From: Eubacteriales bacterium | GTDB taxonomy: Bacteria > Bacillota > Clostridia > Tissierellales > GPF-1 | DNA length: 64,000 nt | NCBI GenBank assembly: GCA_030625815.1 | Contig: DAOUQF010000002.1 | Coordinates: 62,001-126,000 of the forward strand | Direction: 5' to 3' | Shown here: positions 1 through 9,300 of the stretch, one piece after another | Position numbering within the stretch: the stretch's first letter is position 1 | Layout of the letters: every line of letters begins with the position of its first letter | Made by a program: the position numbers and the translations under genes | Notes under the pieces: generated by a model | Seen by the model: only the letters and a program-made list of their open reading frames with translations | What the model was told of the DNA's origin: nothing | The model's database searches: none

Positions 1-626
1 ATGGTCAAGGTTGCATCAATGCCCGGCAATGGAAATTCAAACCCTTTTTGATTCCAAGCCATTGCCTTGTTATGATCAATGCTGATGTTTTCAACGGAGA
101 TCGGCAAAAAATGGATGAGGGTTGTCATAAAGGCGTCATCGATTTTTTCTCCGACAGCGATTGATGTTCCCTGCGCGGAATAGGTTGAAAACAGGTAATA
201 CTGTTCACCGATCTTTCGAACGGCGCCTTGTTTGATTTTGAAAATTTGCGATTCGAAATCAGCTCGGGAAATTGCATTGCCGTAAAAACTGGTTTCTTCC
301 CCATTGCTTAAATAAAAAAGATCAACGGCAGCTTCGCCGTCTTCAATTACATGCTGAGCAAATTTTTTTGTATCGCGGTCTAGAGGATATGCGCTCAGCA
401 ATTGATCGTTTTCAAAGAATTGATAGATGAGAAGCTGATTAAGCTCGGCTTTCTGTGTGAAATAGGCATCGACCGATTCACTGATCATGATTTCTGTCTG
501 TTCTTGATACAGATGAACTTGATAGGTAATATTGGCAATTGCGGTGCAGAGGAACAATAGCGCCAAAGCGATAGCATATTTGCTAAAGGCTTTTCGAAAA
601 TGCTGAAAAAGCGAGGACTCTTCCAT
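1..626 (-). CDS. Membrane-anchored sensor protein, N-terminal part
   Basis: The gene runs off the left edge; 208 codons are visible. The start ATG at 626 is preceded by AAGGAG at a good distance. Residues about 14-34 form one hydrophobic segment (KYAIALALLFLCTAIANI), followed by some 170 mostly polar residues that would lie outside the cell. This layout is typical of Cache-like sensory regions of histidine kinases, diguanylate cyclases or chemoreceptors, but the signalling domain is beyond the window, so the output is unknown. It is transcribed leftwards, behind the phosphohexomutase gene and separated from it by a hairpin at 720-749. Confidence 0.6.
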   Translation of the reverse strand, partial: MEESSLFQHFRKAFSKYAIALALLFLCTAIANITYQVHLYQEQTEIMISESVDAYFTQKAELNQLLIYQFFENDQLLSAYPLDRDTKKFAQHVIEDGEAAVDLFYLSNGEETSFYGNAISRADFESQIFKIKQGAVRKIGEQYYLFSTYSAQGTSIAVGEKIDDAFMTTLIHFLPISVENISIDHNKAMAWNQKGFEFPLPGIDATLT

Positions 627-719
627 AATTAGCTCCTTAAATGGATTTTCATGTCATTTTATCAAAAAATGGCAGGAAAAAACATAGACAGATTCTGAAC
701 TTTTTATAAAAAAGCTGAA

Positions 720-756
720 ATCCCCTGCACAAAGGCTTGTGCAGGGGATTCTTTTA
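720..756. terminator. Bidirectional hairpin terminator after the phosphohexomutase gene
   Basis: Perfect 13-base arms (atcccctgcacaa at 720-732, its complement at 737-749) enclose a 4-base loop. The minus strand continues into a T-rich stretch, which suits termination of the leftward gene at 754; the plus strand also has a short TTTT. Confidence 0.8.
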
Positions 757-2244
757 AAACGCATTTAAATCTAATTGTTGGTAATTGCTTAAGAATTCGA
801 CCAAGGCATCTGCGGTTTGACGAACACCGCCGGATTCGTTGGATTCGATATTCACGGGCATGACCGGATCATGGAGGGACAAACGAACCAAGAACCAGCC
901 GGTTTTCCCGTTTTCCGTAAAGGCGATGCGTACGCCTTCGTAATTATCGGGAACCAATGACCAGGTTTTTTTTCCGCGGGCAAAGCCCTCTAAATCTTCA
1001 ATCACACCTTGTCCGTAGGTTTTAAAGTCTTCCGCGTTGATTTTGATGCGGAATTCTTTGGATTCTGTTGGCAGCTTCAAGGTTTCAATGGCTTCTGCCA
1101 AGCCCTTGTTTTCTTTGGCAAGCTGTGCCATTTCAATCAAAAGCTTTACAATCAAGTAGGCGCCGTCATCGAGAAAATAGTTTTCTTTCAAAGCGGCATG
1201 TCCGCTTGTTTCAATGGCCAAGGGACAATCTTGCCCAATGGCATTCAATCGAATGGCTTCGTTGATGACGTTTTTATAGCCGCGTTTGAAGCGGTGGTGA
1301 TGGCCGCCGTTTTTATAGATGAATTCAGCGAGACCATCGGATGTAACTGAATCTGTGACGATGGTTGCTCCAGGCGTTTCCTTTAAGCAAATGGTACTGA
1401 TCAAAGCGATCAGGCGATTGCGGTTGATGCTTTTTCCATCCTTGGAAACAACAGCGGCGCGATCTACGTCGGTATCAAAAATGATGCCAAGATCGGCTTG
1501 GTTTTCCTTGACGCAATCTTCAATGGCTTTCATCGCGGTCGCATCTTCGGGATTGGGCACGTGGTTCGGGAACATGCCGTCAGGATCCAAGAATTGGCTT
1601 CCGCTTGTATCGGCACCCAGCGGAGCTAATACCTTTTCTGCAAAAAAACCGCCTGCGCCATTGCCGGCATCCAATACGATTCGCATTCCGGCCAAGGGTT
1701 GAGTTTCGCCGGTGCGCTCTTGAATAATGGAAACCAAGGAAGCGGAATAAAGAGCCATTAAGGGACTTGTTTCTTCGCTGCCCGCTTGCGATTCTGGATT
1801 CATGGTTTCGGCAGTCTCCAATATCCATTGGATATCGGCTTTTTCCAATCCGCCTTTCGGGGAGAAAAACTTAAGACCATTTCGATTATAGGGGAGATGG
1901 GAAGCCGTTACCATAATGGCGCCATCTGCTTGAATTTGTGGATACACAGTCGACATAAACATAGCTGGCGTGCTTGCTAATCCACAATTGAGTACGTGAC
2001 ATCCTTCCGACCGCAGGCCTTTCGTGGTGCCTGAAACAAGATCAGGACCTGAAATACGGCTGTCTCTTCCAATGGCAATCGTGAGTGATTTTTCTTCGTT
2101 GGCATTTTGTTTCAGCCATCGCGCGAATGCAGCGCCGATTCGTTGTCCATGGGCAGGCGTAATGGTAATGGGTTCACCTGCTACACCGGCAATCGCAACA
2201 CCTCGAATATCCGTTCCATTTTGTAAATGCATAAATTCGCTCAT
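754..2244 (-). CDS. Phosphomannomutase/phosphoglucomutase (alpha-D-phosphohexomutase)
   Basis: This is a cytoplasmic enzyme that moves phosphate between the C6 and C1 hydroxyls of a hexose, supplying sugar-1-phosphates for envelope glycans. The protein of about 496 residues has the four family landmarks in order: the catalytic serine loop TASHLPYN, the metal-binding loop DTDVDRA, a sugar-binding loop ETSGHAALKENYFLDDGA, and the C-terminal phosphate-binding region. A GTG lies at 2250, but it falls inside the AAGGAGG site; the ATG at 2244 sits 7 bases after it and is preferred. Length is normal for the bacterial PMM/PGM group. Substrate preference (glucose or mannose, or GlcN) cannot be read from the sequence. 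Confidence 0.88.
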   Translation of the reverse strand: MSEFMHLQNGTDIRGVAIAGVAGEPITITPAHGQRIGAAFARWLKQNANEEKSLTIAIGRDSRISGPDLVSGTTKGLRSEGCHVLNCGLASTPAMFMSTVYPQIQADGAIMVTASHLPYNRNGLKFFSPKGGLEKADIQWILETAETMNPESQAGSEETSPLMALYSASLVSIIQERTGETQPLAGMRIVLDAGNGAGGFFAEKVLAPLGADTSGSQFLDPDGMFPNHVPNPEDATAMKAIEDCVKENQADLGIIFDTDVDRAAVVSKDGKSINRNRLIALISTICLKETPGATIVTDSVTSDGLAEFIYKNGGHHHRFKRGYKNVINEAIRLNAIGQDCPLAIETSGHAALKENYFLDDGAYLIVKLLIEMAQLAKENKGLAEAIETLKLPTESKEFRIKINAEDFKTYGQGVIEDLEGFARGKKTWSLVPDNYEGVRIAFTENGKTGWFLVRLSLHDPVMPVNIESNESGGVRQTADALVEFLSNYQQLDLNAF

Positions 2245-2267
2245 ATGCACACCTCCTTAACAGGAAT

Positions 2268-2295
2268 ATTATATCACTCAAATGTAAATAAGCAA
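2268..2295 (-). promoter_or_regulatory. Candidate sigma-A promoter of the phosphohexomutase gene
   Basis: On the minus strand TTGCTT (2290-2295) and a perfect TATAAT (2268-2273) are separated by 16 bases and lie just upstream of the ribosome binding site. Confidence 0.45.
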
Positions 2296-2296
2296 T

Positions 2297-2588
2297 GAAT
2301 TTGGTAGGAATGGAAAGGGGAGGGAATTTAAGGAAAATTGATAAAAAAATAACGCGACCGGGTTTCCTTGCAAATGTTTTCTTTTCCGATATATTTTTTC
2401 GAACTCTGAAAAAGAGAGAAAGCGGGAGGAATTTGGAGAAAAACCGAGAATAGGTAGGGTAATCTTTCTCTATTTAAAAAACAGGAAGAGCAATTGCAGA
2501 ATAAACCACAGAACAAAAGGATTCGTAGTTGATAGGAGGCCCTGCAAACTCATATCCTATATAAAGTTAGTTAAGTGGGGTGGAATAG
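2297..2588. other. Intergenic region between divergent genes, no gene seen
   Basis: AT-rich sequence between the divergent phosphohexomutase and antiporter genes. No credible coding frame, tRNA or recognisable riboswitch is visible. A TTGATA at 2529 and TATATA at 2558 could form a poor promoter, but their spacing (23) is too long to assign. Antiporter genes often carry leader regulation, so this stretch may hold signals that I cannot identify. Confidence 0.4.
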
Positions 2589-3815
2589 ATGAATGTTTTT
2601 CTTCGATTAGGTCTTTTATTGGTTATTGGTTTTTTTGGCGGGAAGGCAATGAAACTGATTAAGTTGCCGACAGTTACGGGATATATAATGATTGGGTTAT
2701 TTTTAGGGCGGTCCGGTGTCGATCTATTAACGCCCGATTTTATTGAGCAAGTCAGCTTTATCAGTTCGGTTGCCCTTGTTTTTATTGCCTTTAGCATCGG
2801 AAGTGAATTCCGAATACAGGAGATTCGAGAATTGGGCAAATCAATTGTTGTGATCGCCTTTAGTGAAGCGATCGTTACCTTTGTTTTGGTTACAGGAGTT
2901 ATGCGATTGTTTGTAAACTGGCCGACAGCGCTTATCTTAGGTGCCGTATCATCGGCAACTGCACCGGCGGCCACGATGATGGTCTTGCGAGAATATCGAG
3001 CACGGGGACCGTTGACCTCTACGCTTTTGGGGGTTGTCGCGGTAGATGATGCCATTTGTTTGATGATCTTTGCCATTGCTTCTTCGGTAGCCAAGGTATT
3101 TGTTGCGCATGATGTGCTGACCTTCAACCGATTGGTGGTATTGCCATTGGTTGAAATCATCAGCTCGGTTGGCCTGGGCGTCGTTTTGGGCGGCGGGTTG
3201 ATCTTGGTAGCTCGGCGAGTGAGCAATGATGCGGAGCTCTTAACGATTGTTGTGGCTGCCGCGCTTTTGATTACGGGAGCGGCGGAACAATTGGGCTTAT
3301 CGGAATTGCTTTGCGCCATGGCGGCGGGAGTGACGGTTACCAATGGAATGGGCGTTGTGCCGGCTAGGCGGTTATTTACTGTAACCGAGCAATTTACGCC
3401 ACCGATTATCACTGCGTTTTTCGTGATTGCCGGATCGCGGTTGGATATAGCGATGATTCCACAAATCGGTTGGATCGGTTTGGCTTACCTCGTTGTGAGA
3501 ATGATCGGGAAAATTGGTGGAGCCTCTTTGGGCGGTGCCTTGTCAAAATCGCCTTTGGTTGTTCGAAAGTACTTGGGATATGGTCTTTTGTCTCAAGTTG
3601 GTGTTGCAGTGGGATTGGCGATTATTGTGAGCGAAATGTTTGCGGGCACGCAGATTGGTTCTTTGGTGTTAACCATTCTATTGGCTACGACCATCGTAAC
3701 AGAGGTTGTTGGACCTATGATGACAAGATATGCGATTTATAGCGCTGGTGAAGCGAAAAAGGAGAAAGTTCATGGAAACTTGCAAAGAGAAGCGCATGCT
3801 TCTTCTCATTCTTAG
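2589..3815 (+). CDS. Cation/proton antiporter, CPA2 (KefB/NhaA-fold) family
   Basis: Integral membrane protein of 408 residues with about 12 hydrophobic segments over residues 1-390 and a short charged tail. The pattern GGKAMKLIKLPTVTGYIMIGLFLG near the start and VAVDDAICLMIFAIASS in the middle are typical of monovalent cation:H+ antiporters of the CPA2 group; the DD pair in the latter is the usual ion-translocation site. No RCK/TrkA-N nucleotide domain is attached. The small gene that overlaps its end (3772) encodes a PII-like protein, a plausible soluble regulator. The ion (Na+ or K+) cannot be decided. Confidence 0.8.
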   Translation: MNVFLRLGLLLVIGFFGGKAMKLIKLPTVTGYIMIGLFLGRSGVDLLTPDFIEQVSFISSVALVFIAFSIGSEFRIQEIRELGKSIVVIAFSEAIVTFVLVTGVMRLFVNWPTALILGAVSSATAPAATMMVLREYRARGPLTSTLLGVVAVDDAICLMIFAIASSVAKVFVAHDVLTFNRLVVLPLVEIISSVGLGVVLGGGLILVARRVSNDAELLTIVVAAALLITGAAEQLGLSELLCAMAAGVTVTNGMGVVPARRLFTVTEQFTPPIITAFFVIAGSRLDIAMIPQIGWIGLAYLVVRMIGKIGGASLGGALSKSPLVVRKYLGYGLLSQVGVAVGLAIIVSEMFAGTQIGSLVLTILLATTIVTEVVGPMMTRYAIYSAGEAKKEKVHGNLQREAHASSHS

Positions 3816-4137
3816 AGCCCCAATAGTTTTTCAAACCATTGCTGAAATTTTAACGGATCTTCATATTGAATCGATTGCATTATCGGGATATCAAGTGGCA
3901 GGCCCGGAGGAAGAGCAAATGTTGGCAGTGCCAATGGTCGGCGGATTTTTGCGATTGCTGGAAAAAGACGCGCCAGACAGCAAGGCGGTTTTGGCGGTCA
4001 TGGAAGATGATGTGATGATAGAGTTTGAAAAACGCTGTGAGGGAATTTATGGAAACCTCGCGGAAAGCAAAGAATTTATGGCGTTGGTTCTTCCCGTTAT
4101 ACGAACGCTGGGAAGTCGATTTGAGTTTGCAGTTTAG
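3772..4137 (+). CDS. Small PII-like protein overlapping the antiporter gene
   Basis: A 121-residue soluble protein whose ATG at 3772 lies inside the 3' end of the antiporter gene, with AAAGGAG upstream; the 44-base overlap suggests translational coupling. It opens with a beta strand (MLLLILRAP) and a helix (FQTIAEILTDLHIESIALSGYQ), as in the ferredoxin-like PII/GlnK fold, and has an internal motif MVGGFLRLLEKD. I recognise the fold only weakly. The context suggests it binds a nucleotide or ion signal and regulates the antiporter, which is inference. A decayed copy of its middle part follows the stop codon. Confidence 0.6.
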   Translation: METCKEKRMLLLILRAPIVFQTIAEILTDLHIESIALSGYQVAGPEEEQMLAVPMVGGFLRLLEKDAPDSKAVLAVMEDDVMIEFEKRCEGIYGNLAESKEFMALVLPVIRTLGSRFEFAV

Positions 4138-4228
4138 TCTGCCTGCAGGGATCGATAATCAAGAGGAATTGTCAATGGTTGGCGGGTTCTTGAAGGTGAT
4201 GGAAGAAGAGGTCTTGGACTTTGATTGA
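4136..4228 (+). pseudogene. Remnant of a second copy of the PII-like gene
   Basis: After the stop of the preceding gene, the next frame reads NQEELSMVGGFLKVMEEE before a stop at 4228. This matches the internal EEEQMLAVPMVGGFLRLLEK of the intact gene, and the DNA is also alike (CAATGGT, GGCGG and TT-TTG blocks shared). No start or complete domain remains, so it looks like the end of a partly deleted tandem duplicate. Confidence 0.5.
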
Positions 4229-4231
4229 TGG

Positions 4232-4254
4232 AACCGCCGAAAGGTGGTTTTTTC
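4232..4254 (+). terminator. Intrinsic terminator after the antiporter unit
   Basis: Stem AACCGCC / GGTGGTT with a GAAA tetraloop is followed by a run of Ts. Confidence 0.85.
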
Positions 4255-4349
4255 GTTGTTTGACTTCTTTTCAGCAAGGTGATAGCATGAAAACAAAGCC
4301 ATCCCATTCCGTGTGGATCCATGCGGAGAATCCCAAACCGAGGTGAAGA

Positions 4350-5675
4350 ATGAATCGAACAATATTGGAACGAAAGAGTTTAAAAGACTTAAAAGAGATC
4401 GCGAAGTCTTTGGAATTGAAGGGATATTCGCGTGCAGATAAAGCCTCCGTCATCGATTTGATCATGGGTGATGTTGCGGATCAGGAGAAAATGGAAACCA
4501 AAGAGCGGCATTACTCAGCCTTGCCGGAACGCTTGAAGGATGAAGTGGGCGACGAGCCTGCGGATTTGATCGAAGGCGTATTGGAAGTCTTGGCGGAGGG
4601 ATATGGATTTTTACGAACCCGAAACTATCTGCCGAGCGATGGCGATGTGTATATCGCGCCCCCGCAAATTCGCCGCTTTCGATTGAAGACCGGCGATAAG
4701 GTAAAGGGGATTGTTCGTCCGCCGAAAGCGGGAGAAAAATTCAACGCCCTTCTATTTATACGGGAAGTGAATGGAATGAATCCGGAGCGAGCGGTTCGTC
4801 GTCCTCAATTTGAGAATTTGACGCCGGTGTTCCCGGATGAACGCATGCATTTGGAGGACGATTCGAAAGAAATATCAATGAGGGTAATCGATTTGTTTGC
4901 TCCCATCGGAAAGGGGCAGCGCGGATTGATTGTCGCCTCGCCGAAAACGGGAAAAACGGTCTTATTGAAGCAGATTGCCAACAGCATTGAAAAGCATCAT
5001 CCAGAATCGGAGATTATCATGCTTTTGATTGATGAGCGGCCGGAAGAGGTAACAGATATGAAACGGTCCGTTGGCGCGGATGTGGTTTCTTCCACCTTTG
5101 ATGAATTGCCGAGCCACCATACCAAGGTGGCGGAGATCGTTCTGGAGCGTTGCAAGCGGCTGGTGGAGCAGGGAAAAGACGTGGTGGTGCTATTGGACAG
5201 CATTACTCGATTGGCAAGGGCCTACAACCTGACGATCCCGTCATCGGGACGCACCCTGTCGGGGGGGTTGGATCCGGCGGCACTCCATTTGCCTAAGCGT
5301 TTCTTTGGAGCGGCACGGAATATTGAAGACGGCGGAAGCTTGACCATTCTGGCGACAGCCTTGATTGATACGGGAAGCCGTATGGACGATGTCATCTTTG
5401 AAGAGTTCAAGGGAACGGGAAATATGGAAATCCACTTGAACCGCAACCTGTCGGAACGAAGAATTTTTCCTTCCTTTGATATCTATAAATCCGGTACGCG
5501 GAGAGAGGATCTTCTGCTGGACAAGGAAGAATTGGCTTGTATGTGGCGGATTCATCGCGCCTTCCAAACCTCGCAAACCATGGAGGTTACCGAGATGATT
5601 CTAGAGGGAATGCGTGTTACAAAGAATAACTGTGAATTTATTGATCTGATGAATCAGAAATTTTCAAAAAAATGA
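4350..5675 (+). CDS. rho: Transcription termination factor Rho
   Basis: Hexameric RNA-dependent ATPase that ends transcription. The 441 residues contain the N-terminal Rho/SAP-like helical segment (residues 5-40), the cold-shock-like RNA-binding region around [19 protein letters not shown], the Walker A loop ASPKTGKT near residue 195, the Walker B region [13 protein letters not shown], the Q loop [10 protein letters not shown] and the R loop [18 protein letters not shown]. All catalytic motifs are present. The start ATG is preceded by GAGGTGA. It stands between a terminator (4232) and the promoter of rpmE (5676), an arrangement (rho-rpmE-prmC-prfA) common in Firmicutes. Confidence 0.97.
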   Translation: MNRTILERKSLKDLKEIAKSLELKGYSRADKASVIDLIMGDVADQEKMETKERHYSALPERLKDEVGDEPADLIEGVLEVLAEGYGFLRTRNYLPSDGDVYIAPPQIRRFRLKTGDKVKGIVRPPKAGEKFNALLFIREVNGMNPERAVRRPQFENLTPVFPDERMHLEDDSKEISMRVIDLFAPIGKGQRGLIVASPKTGKTVLLKQIANSIEKHHPESEIIMLLIDERPEEVTDMKRSVGADVVSSTFDELPSHHTKVAEIVLERCKRLVEQGKDVVVLLDSITRLARAYNLTIPSSGRTLSGGLDPAALHLPKRFFGAARNIEDGGSLTILATALIDTGSRMDDVIFEEFKGTGNMEIHLNRNLSERRIFPSFDIYKSGTRREDLLLDKEELACMWRIHRAFQTSQTMEVTEMILEGMRVTKNNCEFIDLMNQKFSKK

Positions 5676-5704
5676 TTGAAAGCGTGATTCTTCTATGATA
5701 TACT
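5676..5704 (+). promoter_or_regulatory. Sigma-A type promoter of rpmE
   Basis: TTGAAA (5676-5681) and TATACT (5699-5704) with a 17-base spacer, directly after the rho stop codon and 59 bases before the rpmE start. Confidence 0.7.
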
Positions 5705-5762
5705 GTAGCAGTTGAAAAGTGAGTTTTTTCTGGACAGCTTTTTTAGAAAGAGGTGAAGAATT

Positions 5763-5969
5763 ATGAAAAATGGAATCCATCCAGATTACCATAAAGTAAC
5801 CGTTCATTGCGCATGCGGGAACGAGTTTGAAACGGGATCTACCAAAGAGAAGCTTCGCGTTGAAGTTTGTTCTGCTTGCCATCCATTCTATACAGGCACT
5901 CAAAAACGTGCGGAAAAAGGTGGACGTGTGGAGAAATTCAAGAAGCGTTACGGCATGGAATCAAAATAG
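5763..5969 (+). CDS. rpmE: 50S ribosomal protein L31, zinc-binding type
   Basis: A 68-residue ribosomal protein. The four cysteines of the zinc form are present (VHCACGNEF near residue 18 and [11 protein letters not shown] near residue 37), so this is the C+ paralogue that needs zinc, not the C- form made under zinc starvation. The basic C-terminus (EKFKKRYG) is typical. RBS GAGGTGA precedes the ATG. It has its own promoter and a terminator follows. Confidence 0.96.
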   Translation: MKNGIHPDYHKVTVHCACGNEFETGSTKEKLRVEVCSACHPFYTGTQKRAEKGGRVEKFKKRYGMESK

Positions 5970-5981
5970 GCCAAAAGCTGA

Positions 5982-6020
5982 AGGGGTCAGGATGGGCGAA
6001 GCGCGTCATGCCCCTTTTTT
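5982..6020 (+). terminator. Intrinsic terminator after rpmE
   Basis: AAGGGG (5982-5987) pairs with CCCCTT (6011-6016), with an inner ATG/CAT pairing and some bulged bases, followed by TTTTTT. The stem is imperfect, so read-through into prmC is possible. Confidence 0.55.
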
Positions 6021-6053
6021 GTTTGCCAATTTTTAACAGGTAGGTGAATGTTG

Positions 6054-6911
6054 ATGAAGATTCAAAACGCTCTCATTTGGGGAGCAGAACAATTGCAGCA
6101 GTCTTTGTCGCCGCGTTTGGACGCGGAGATTTTACTTGCCTTCTTATTACGAATATCGAGGGTCTATTTGATGACCCATCATGAACGAGAATTGTCTGAC
6201 GTGGAATGGGATAAATTCCAGGAAGTGATTGCCAAGCGGAAAACCGGTTACCCCATCAGTTATATCACCGGGGTGAAAGAATTCTATGGCCGTGATTTTT
6301 CCGTGCAGGAGGAGATCTTGATTCCCCGCCCGGAAACGGAGCACTTGATTGAATTTATTGTGGAATGGGCGAAGACCCATCCCGTGGAGACGATTATCGA
6401 TATTGGCGCGGGAAGCGGCGCCATTGGTATCACCCTGGGGTTAGAGCTTCCGCATACCCGGGTACTTGCAACCGATATTAGCAAAATGGCTGTATACATG
6501 GCCACAGAAAATGCAGAAAATCACCATTTGATGCGATATTTGGTCTTGTTGGGGAATCTTGACGAGCCATTGCAATCATTGGAATTGCAAGAGAAAGTTG
6601 ATGTCTTGGTTTCAAATCCTCCGTATATTCCAAAGCGGGAGATCGATGAGTTGATGTCGGATGTCCGAGATTTTGAACCGCATCTTGCCTTGGACGGCGG
6701 AGAAGATGGGTTGGATTTTTATCGAGAATTGGTTAAGATTTCGAAGGGGTATTTGAGGCCGGGTGGTCTTTTGGCCTTTGAAATTGGTGCGGATCAGGGA
6801 GAAGCAGTAGCGGAATTGATGGAGAATGCTGGCTATCAATCGATTGCGATCCATCCTGATTTGGCTGGACTTGACCGTGTTGTCTCGGGGGAAAAGGCGC
6901 AAGAGCCTTAA
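6054..6911 (+). CDS. prmC: Peptide chain release factor N5-glutamine methyltransferase
   Basis: SAM-dependent enzyme that methylates the Gln of the GGQ motif in release factors; its target gene prfA follows directly. The 285-residue protein has the helical N-terminal recognition domain (residues 1-80), the SAM loop [12 protein letters not shown] and the catalytic NPPY motif (VSNPPYIP) near residue 186. Two in-frame ATGs exist (6048 and 6054); AGGTGA ends right before 6048 and lies six bases from 6054, so the second is preferred. Confidence 0.94.
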   Translation: MKIQNALIWGAEQLQQSLSPRLDAEILLAFLLRISRVYLMTHHERELSDVEWDKFQEVIAKRKTGYPISYITGVKEFYGRDFSVQEEILIPRPETEHLIEFIVEWAKTHPVETIIDIGAGSGAIGITLGLELPHTRVLATDISKMAVYMATENAENHHLMRYLVLLGNLDEPLQSLELQEKVDVLVSNPPYIPKREIDELMSDVRDFEPHLALDGGEDGLDFYRELVKISKGYLRPGGLLAFEIGADQGEAVAELMENAGYQSIAIHPDLAGLDRVVSGEKAQEP

Positions 6912-6958
6912 CGGGATTTTTGCCGCCCTATTTAAATGAAATCGAAAGGATTGAGGAT

Positions 6959-8032
6959 ATGATAGAAAAATTAGATTTTCTTGTGCAAAAACATCAGGAC
7001 TTAGTAAAGAAAATTGCCGATCCAGCTGTGATCGCGAACAATAAAGAATGGCAAAAACTGATGCGCGAGCATTCAGAGTTGGAGCCGATTGTAGAAAAAT
7101 ATCAAGAATATAAATCTCTGAAAGAGTCATTGGAAGAGAATAAGGAAATGCTGGCAGATAAAAGTCTGGAAGAGGATTTTCGCGATATGGTCAAAGAGGA
7201 AATCAAGGAGATTGAGGAGCAACTGCCGGAACTGGAGCAGGTGATTCGCACGATGCTGATTCCAAAGGACCCCAATGATGACAAGAATGTTATTGTCGAG
7301 GTTCGTGCGGGTGCGGGCGGAGACGAAGCGGGACTCTTTGCCGGAGACTTGTTTCGCATGTATACCCGATACGCGGAACGAAATCGATGGAAGATTGAAT
7401 TGATGAGCGTCAGCGATAATGGGGTTGGCGGCTATAAAGAAGTGATTTTCCTGATCAAGGGAAAGGGCGTTTATTCGCGCATGAAGTATGAGTCGGGCAC
7501 CCATCGGGTGCAGCGGGTACCTGCAACGGAGAGTGCGGGACGAATTCACACCTCGATCGCAACGGTAGCCGTATTGCCTGAAGTGGACGATGTGGAAGTA
7601 AATATTCAGGCCAATGATGTGCGATGTGATGTATACCGTTCCAGCGGGAACGGGGGCCAGTCGGTCAACACAACCGATTCCGCCGTGCGATTGACCCATA
7701 TTCCTACGGGAATTGTGGTTGCGATGCAGGATGAAAAATCACAATTGAAAAACAAAGATAAAGCGATGCGGATTTTGAAGGCGCGGATTTACGAGAAGCA
7801 ATTGGAAGAGCAGAACAAAGAGATTGCGGAACAACGTCGCTTGCAAGTGGGTACCGGAGATCGAAGTGCGAAAATTAGGACCTATAATTTCCCGCAGGGT
7901 CGTGTCAGCGATCATCGAATTACGATGACTATTCATAAGCTTGAGGCTTTCTTGGATGGCGACATCAATGAAATTCTAGATGCATTGATCACCTCCGACA
8001 ACGCTGAGAAATTGAAACAAATTAACAGATGA
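6959..8032 (+). CDS. prfA: Peptide chain release factor 1
   Basis: Class I release factor that reads UAA and UAG. The 357-residue protein has the N-terminal helical domain, the codon-recognition tripeptide PAT (in [11 protein letters not shown]) that marks RF1, and the GGQ loop (NGGQSVNT) near residue 232 that triggers hydrolysis. An upstream TTG at 6920 is open in frame, but the ATG at 6959 follows GAGGA and gives the usual RF1 N-terminus (MIEKLDFL). Downstream of prmC, forming a substrate-enzyme pair. Confidence 0.96.
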   Translation: MIEKLDFLVQKHQDLVKKIADPAVIANNKEWQKLMREHSELEPIVEKYQEYKSLKESLEENKEMLADKSLEEDFRDMVKEEIKEIEEQLPELEQVIRTMLIPKDPNDDKNVIVEVRAGAGGDEAGLFAGDLFRMYTRYAERNRWKIELMSVSDNGVGGYKEVIFLIKGKGVYSRMKYESGTHRVQRVPATESAGRIHTSIATVAVLPEVDDVEVNIQANDVRCDVYRSSGNGGQSVNTTDSAVRLTHIPTGIVVAMQDEKSQLKNKDKAMRILKARIYEKQLEEQNKEIAEQRRLQVGTGDRSAKIRTYNFPQGRVSDHRITMTIHKLEAFLDGDINEILDALITSDNAEKLKQINR

Positions 8033-8121
8033 TGACAGTTGACCGGGTTGCCGAATAACGACAACTAGCCGATTGCCGATTGCAGCCTAGCTGGTAACAC
8101 TCAGATAAGGAGATGACGGGA

Positions 8122-9300
8122 TTGGAAAAGTATCAATTTCTTATGGATTTGGTGATCATTATTTTGGTTGCCGATATTGGCGGATATCTAGCGAATCGCT
8201 TGAATCAGCCTGCTGTTTTGGGACAAATTGTAGGCGGTTTGATCGCGGGACCCACCTTTTTAGGGTTGGTTCACGACTCCACCTTTATTACGAACATGTC
8301 AGAGATTGGCGTTATTCTGCTGATGTTTATCGCAGGATTGGAAACCGATGTTGACGAATTGAAATCCTCAGGAAAGGCATCGTCATTGATCGCTCTTGGG
8401 GGAGTAACGGTACCCTTTGCCTTGGGTGGGGCTGCCTTGTATTTCTTGAGACCGGGACTCGATACCTTGGAATATGTGTACTATGGGATTATCTTGACTG
8501 CGACTTCTGTCAGTATCACGGTGCAAACCCTTCGGGATATGCGCTGTTTGAAGTGTCGTGCGGGCGTCAGCATTCTAGGCGCCGCGATTATCGATGATGT
8601 GGTTGGCATTATTTTGGTGACGATTGTTACGGGAATGGTCAATCCTTCCGGCAGTGCCGGTTTGCTTTGGGTGATTATGAAGATCATTGGTTTCTTTTTG
8701 ATTGCCATTGGAATTGGTGTTGTCTTTTACAAGATTTTAAATAAGAGAGCCGAATTTTTCAATCGTCAACGGCGATTGTTGCAAGCGGCTTTGATCTATA
8801 GTTTTGTATCGGCTATTTTTGCGGAGGAAATGGGAGTCGCAGCCATTATTGGCGCGTATTTCACCGGTGTTGTTTTTTCGACAACGCATTTTCGCAATCA
8901 GGTTTCCCATGAGGTGCAGCGGGTAGCCTATGCCTTGTTTACTCCGATCTTTTTTGTGCATATCGGGATCGCGGTGAATATGCCGCCCTTTACCTGGAGT
9001 CTTGTGATCTTGAGCCTGACCCTAACGGCTGTTGCATTGGCCGGCAAGGTGATCGGCGCCGGTTTTGGCGCAAAGCTTTCGAAGTTCACCAATCAGGAGG
9101 CCATTCAGATTGGCCTTGGGATGATGCCTCGTGCTGAGGTTGCATTGATTGTCGCCAATCTCGGTTTGGAGATGGGTATTATCGGCCAGGAAATTTTCAC
9201 GAGCGTAATCGTGATGGTTCTCTTGTCGACCATTGTAACGCCGATTGCGTTGAAAGGGGCTTTCCACACAGGAAAGATAAAAGGAGTCGTGGAGAGTTGA
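8122..9300 (+). CDS. Cation/proton antiporter, CPA2 family (second copy)
   Basis: Integral membrane protein of about 392 residues with 12 or so hydrophobic segments. Landmarks are LANRLNQPAVLGQIVGGLIAGP at the N-terminus and AAIIDDVVGIILV with the conserved DD pair. It is distinct from the antiporter at 2589. An ATG lies at 8113 but directly abuts AAGGAG; the in-frame TTG at 8122 lies nine bases after that site and gives MEKYQFLMDL, so I prefer it. The 3' end overlaps the start of the next gene by four bases. Ion specificity is not readable; with the sodium-type ATP synthase nearby, Na+ export is plausible. Confidence 0.82.
   Translation: MEKYQFLMDLVIIILVADIGGYLANRLNQPAVLGQIVGGLIAGPTFLGLVHDSTFITNMSEIGVILLMFIAGLETDVDELKSSGKASSLIALGGVTVPFALGGAALYFLRPGLDTLEYVYYGIILTATSVSITVQTLRDMRCLKCRAGVSILGAAIIDDVVGIILVTIVTGMVNPSGSAGLLWVIMKIIGFFLIAIGIGVVFYKILNKRAEFFNRQRRLLQAALIYSFVSAIFAEEMGVAAIIGAYFTGVVFSTTHFRNQVSHEVQRVAYALFTPIFFVHIGIAVNMPPFTWSLVILSLTLTAVALAGKVIGAGFGAKLSKFTNQEAIQIGLGMMPRAEVALIVANLGLEMGIIGQEIFTSVIVMVLLSTIVTPIALKGAFHTGKIKGVVES

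Noticed and set aside
2297-2588. Possible c-di-AMP or ion-sensing riboswitch before the antiporter
   Set aside because: Family context makes it tempting, but I see no conserved core, paired structure or terminator typical of such leaders.
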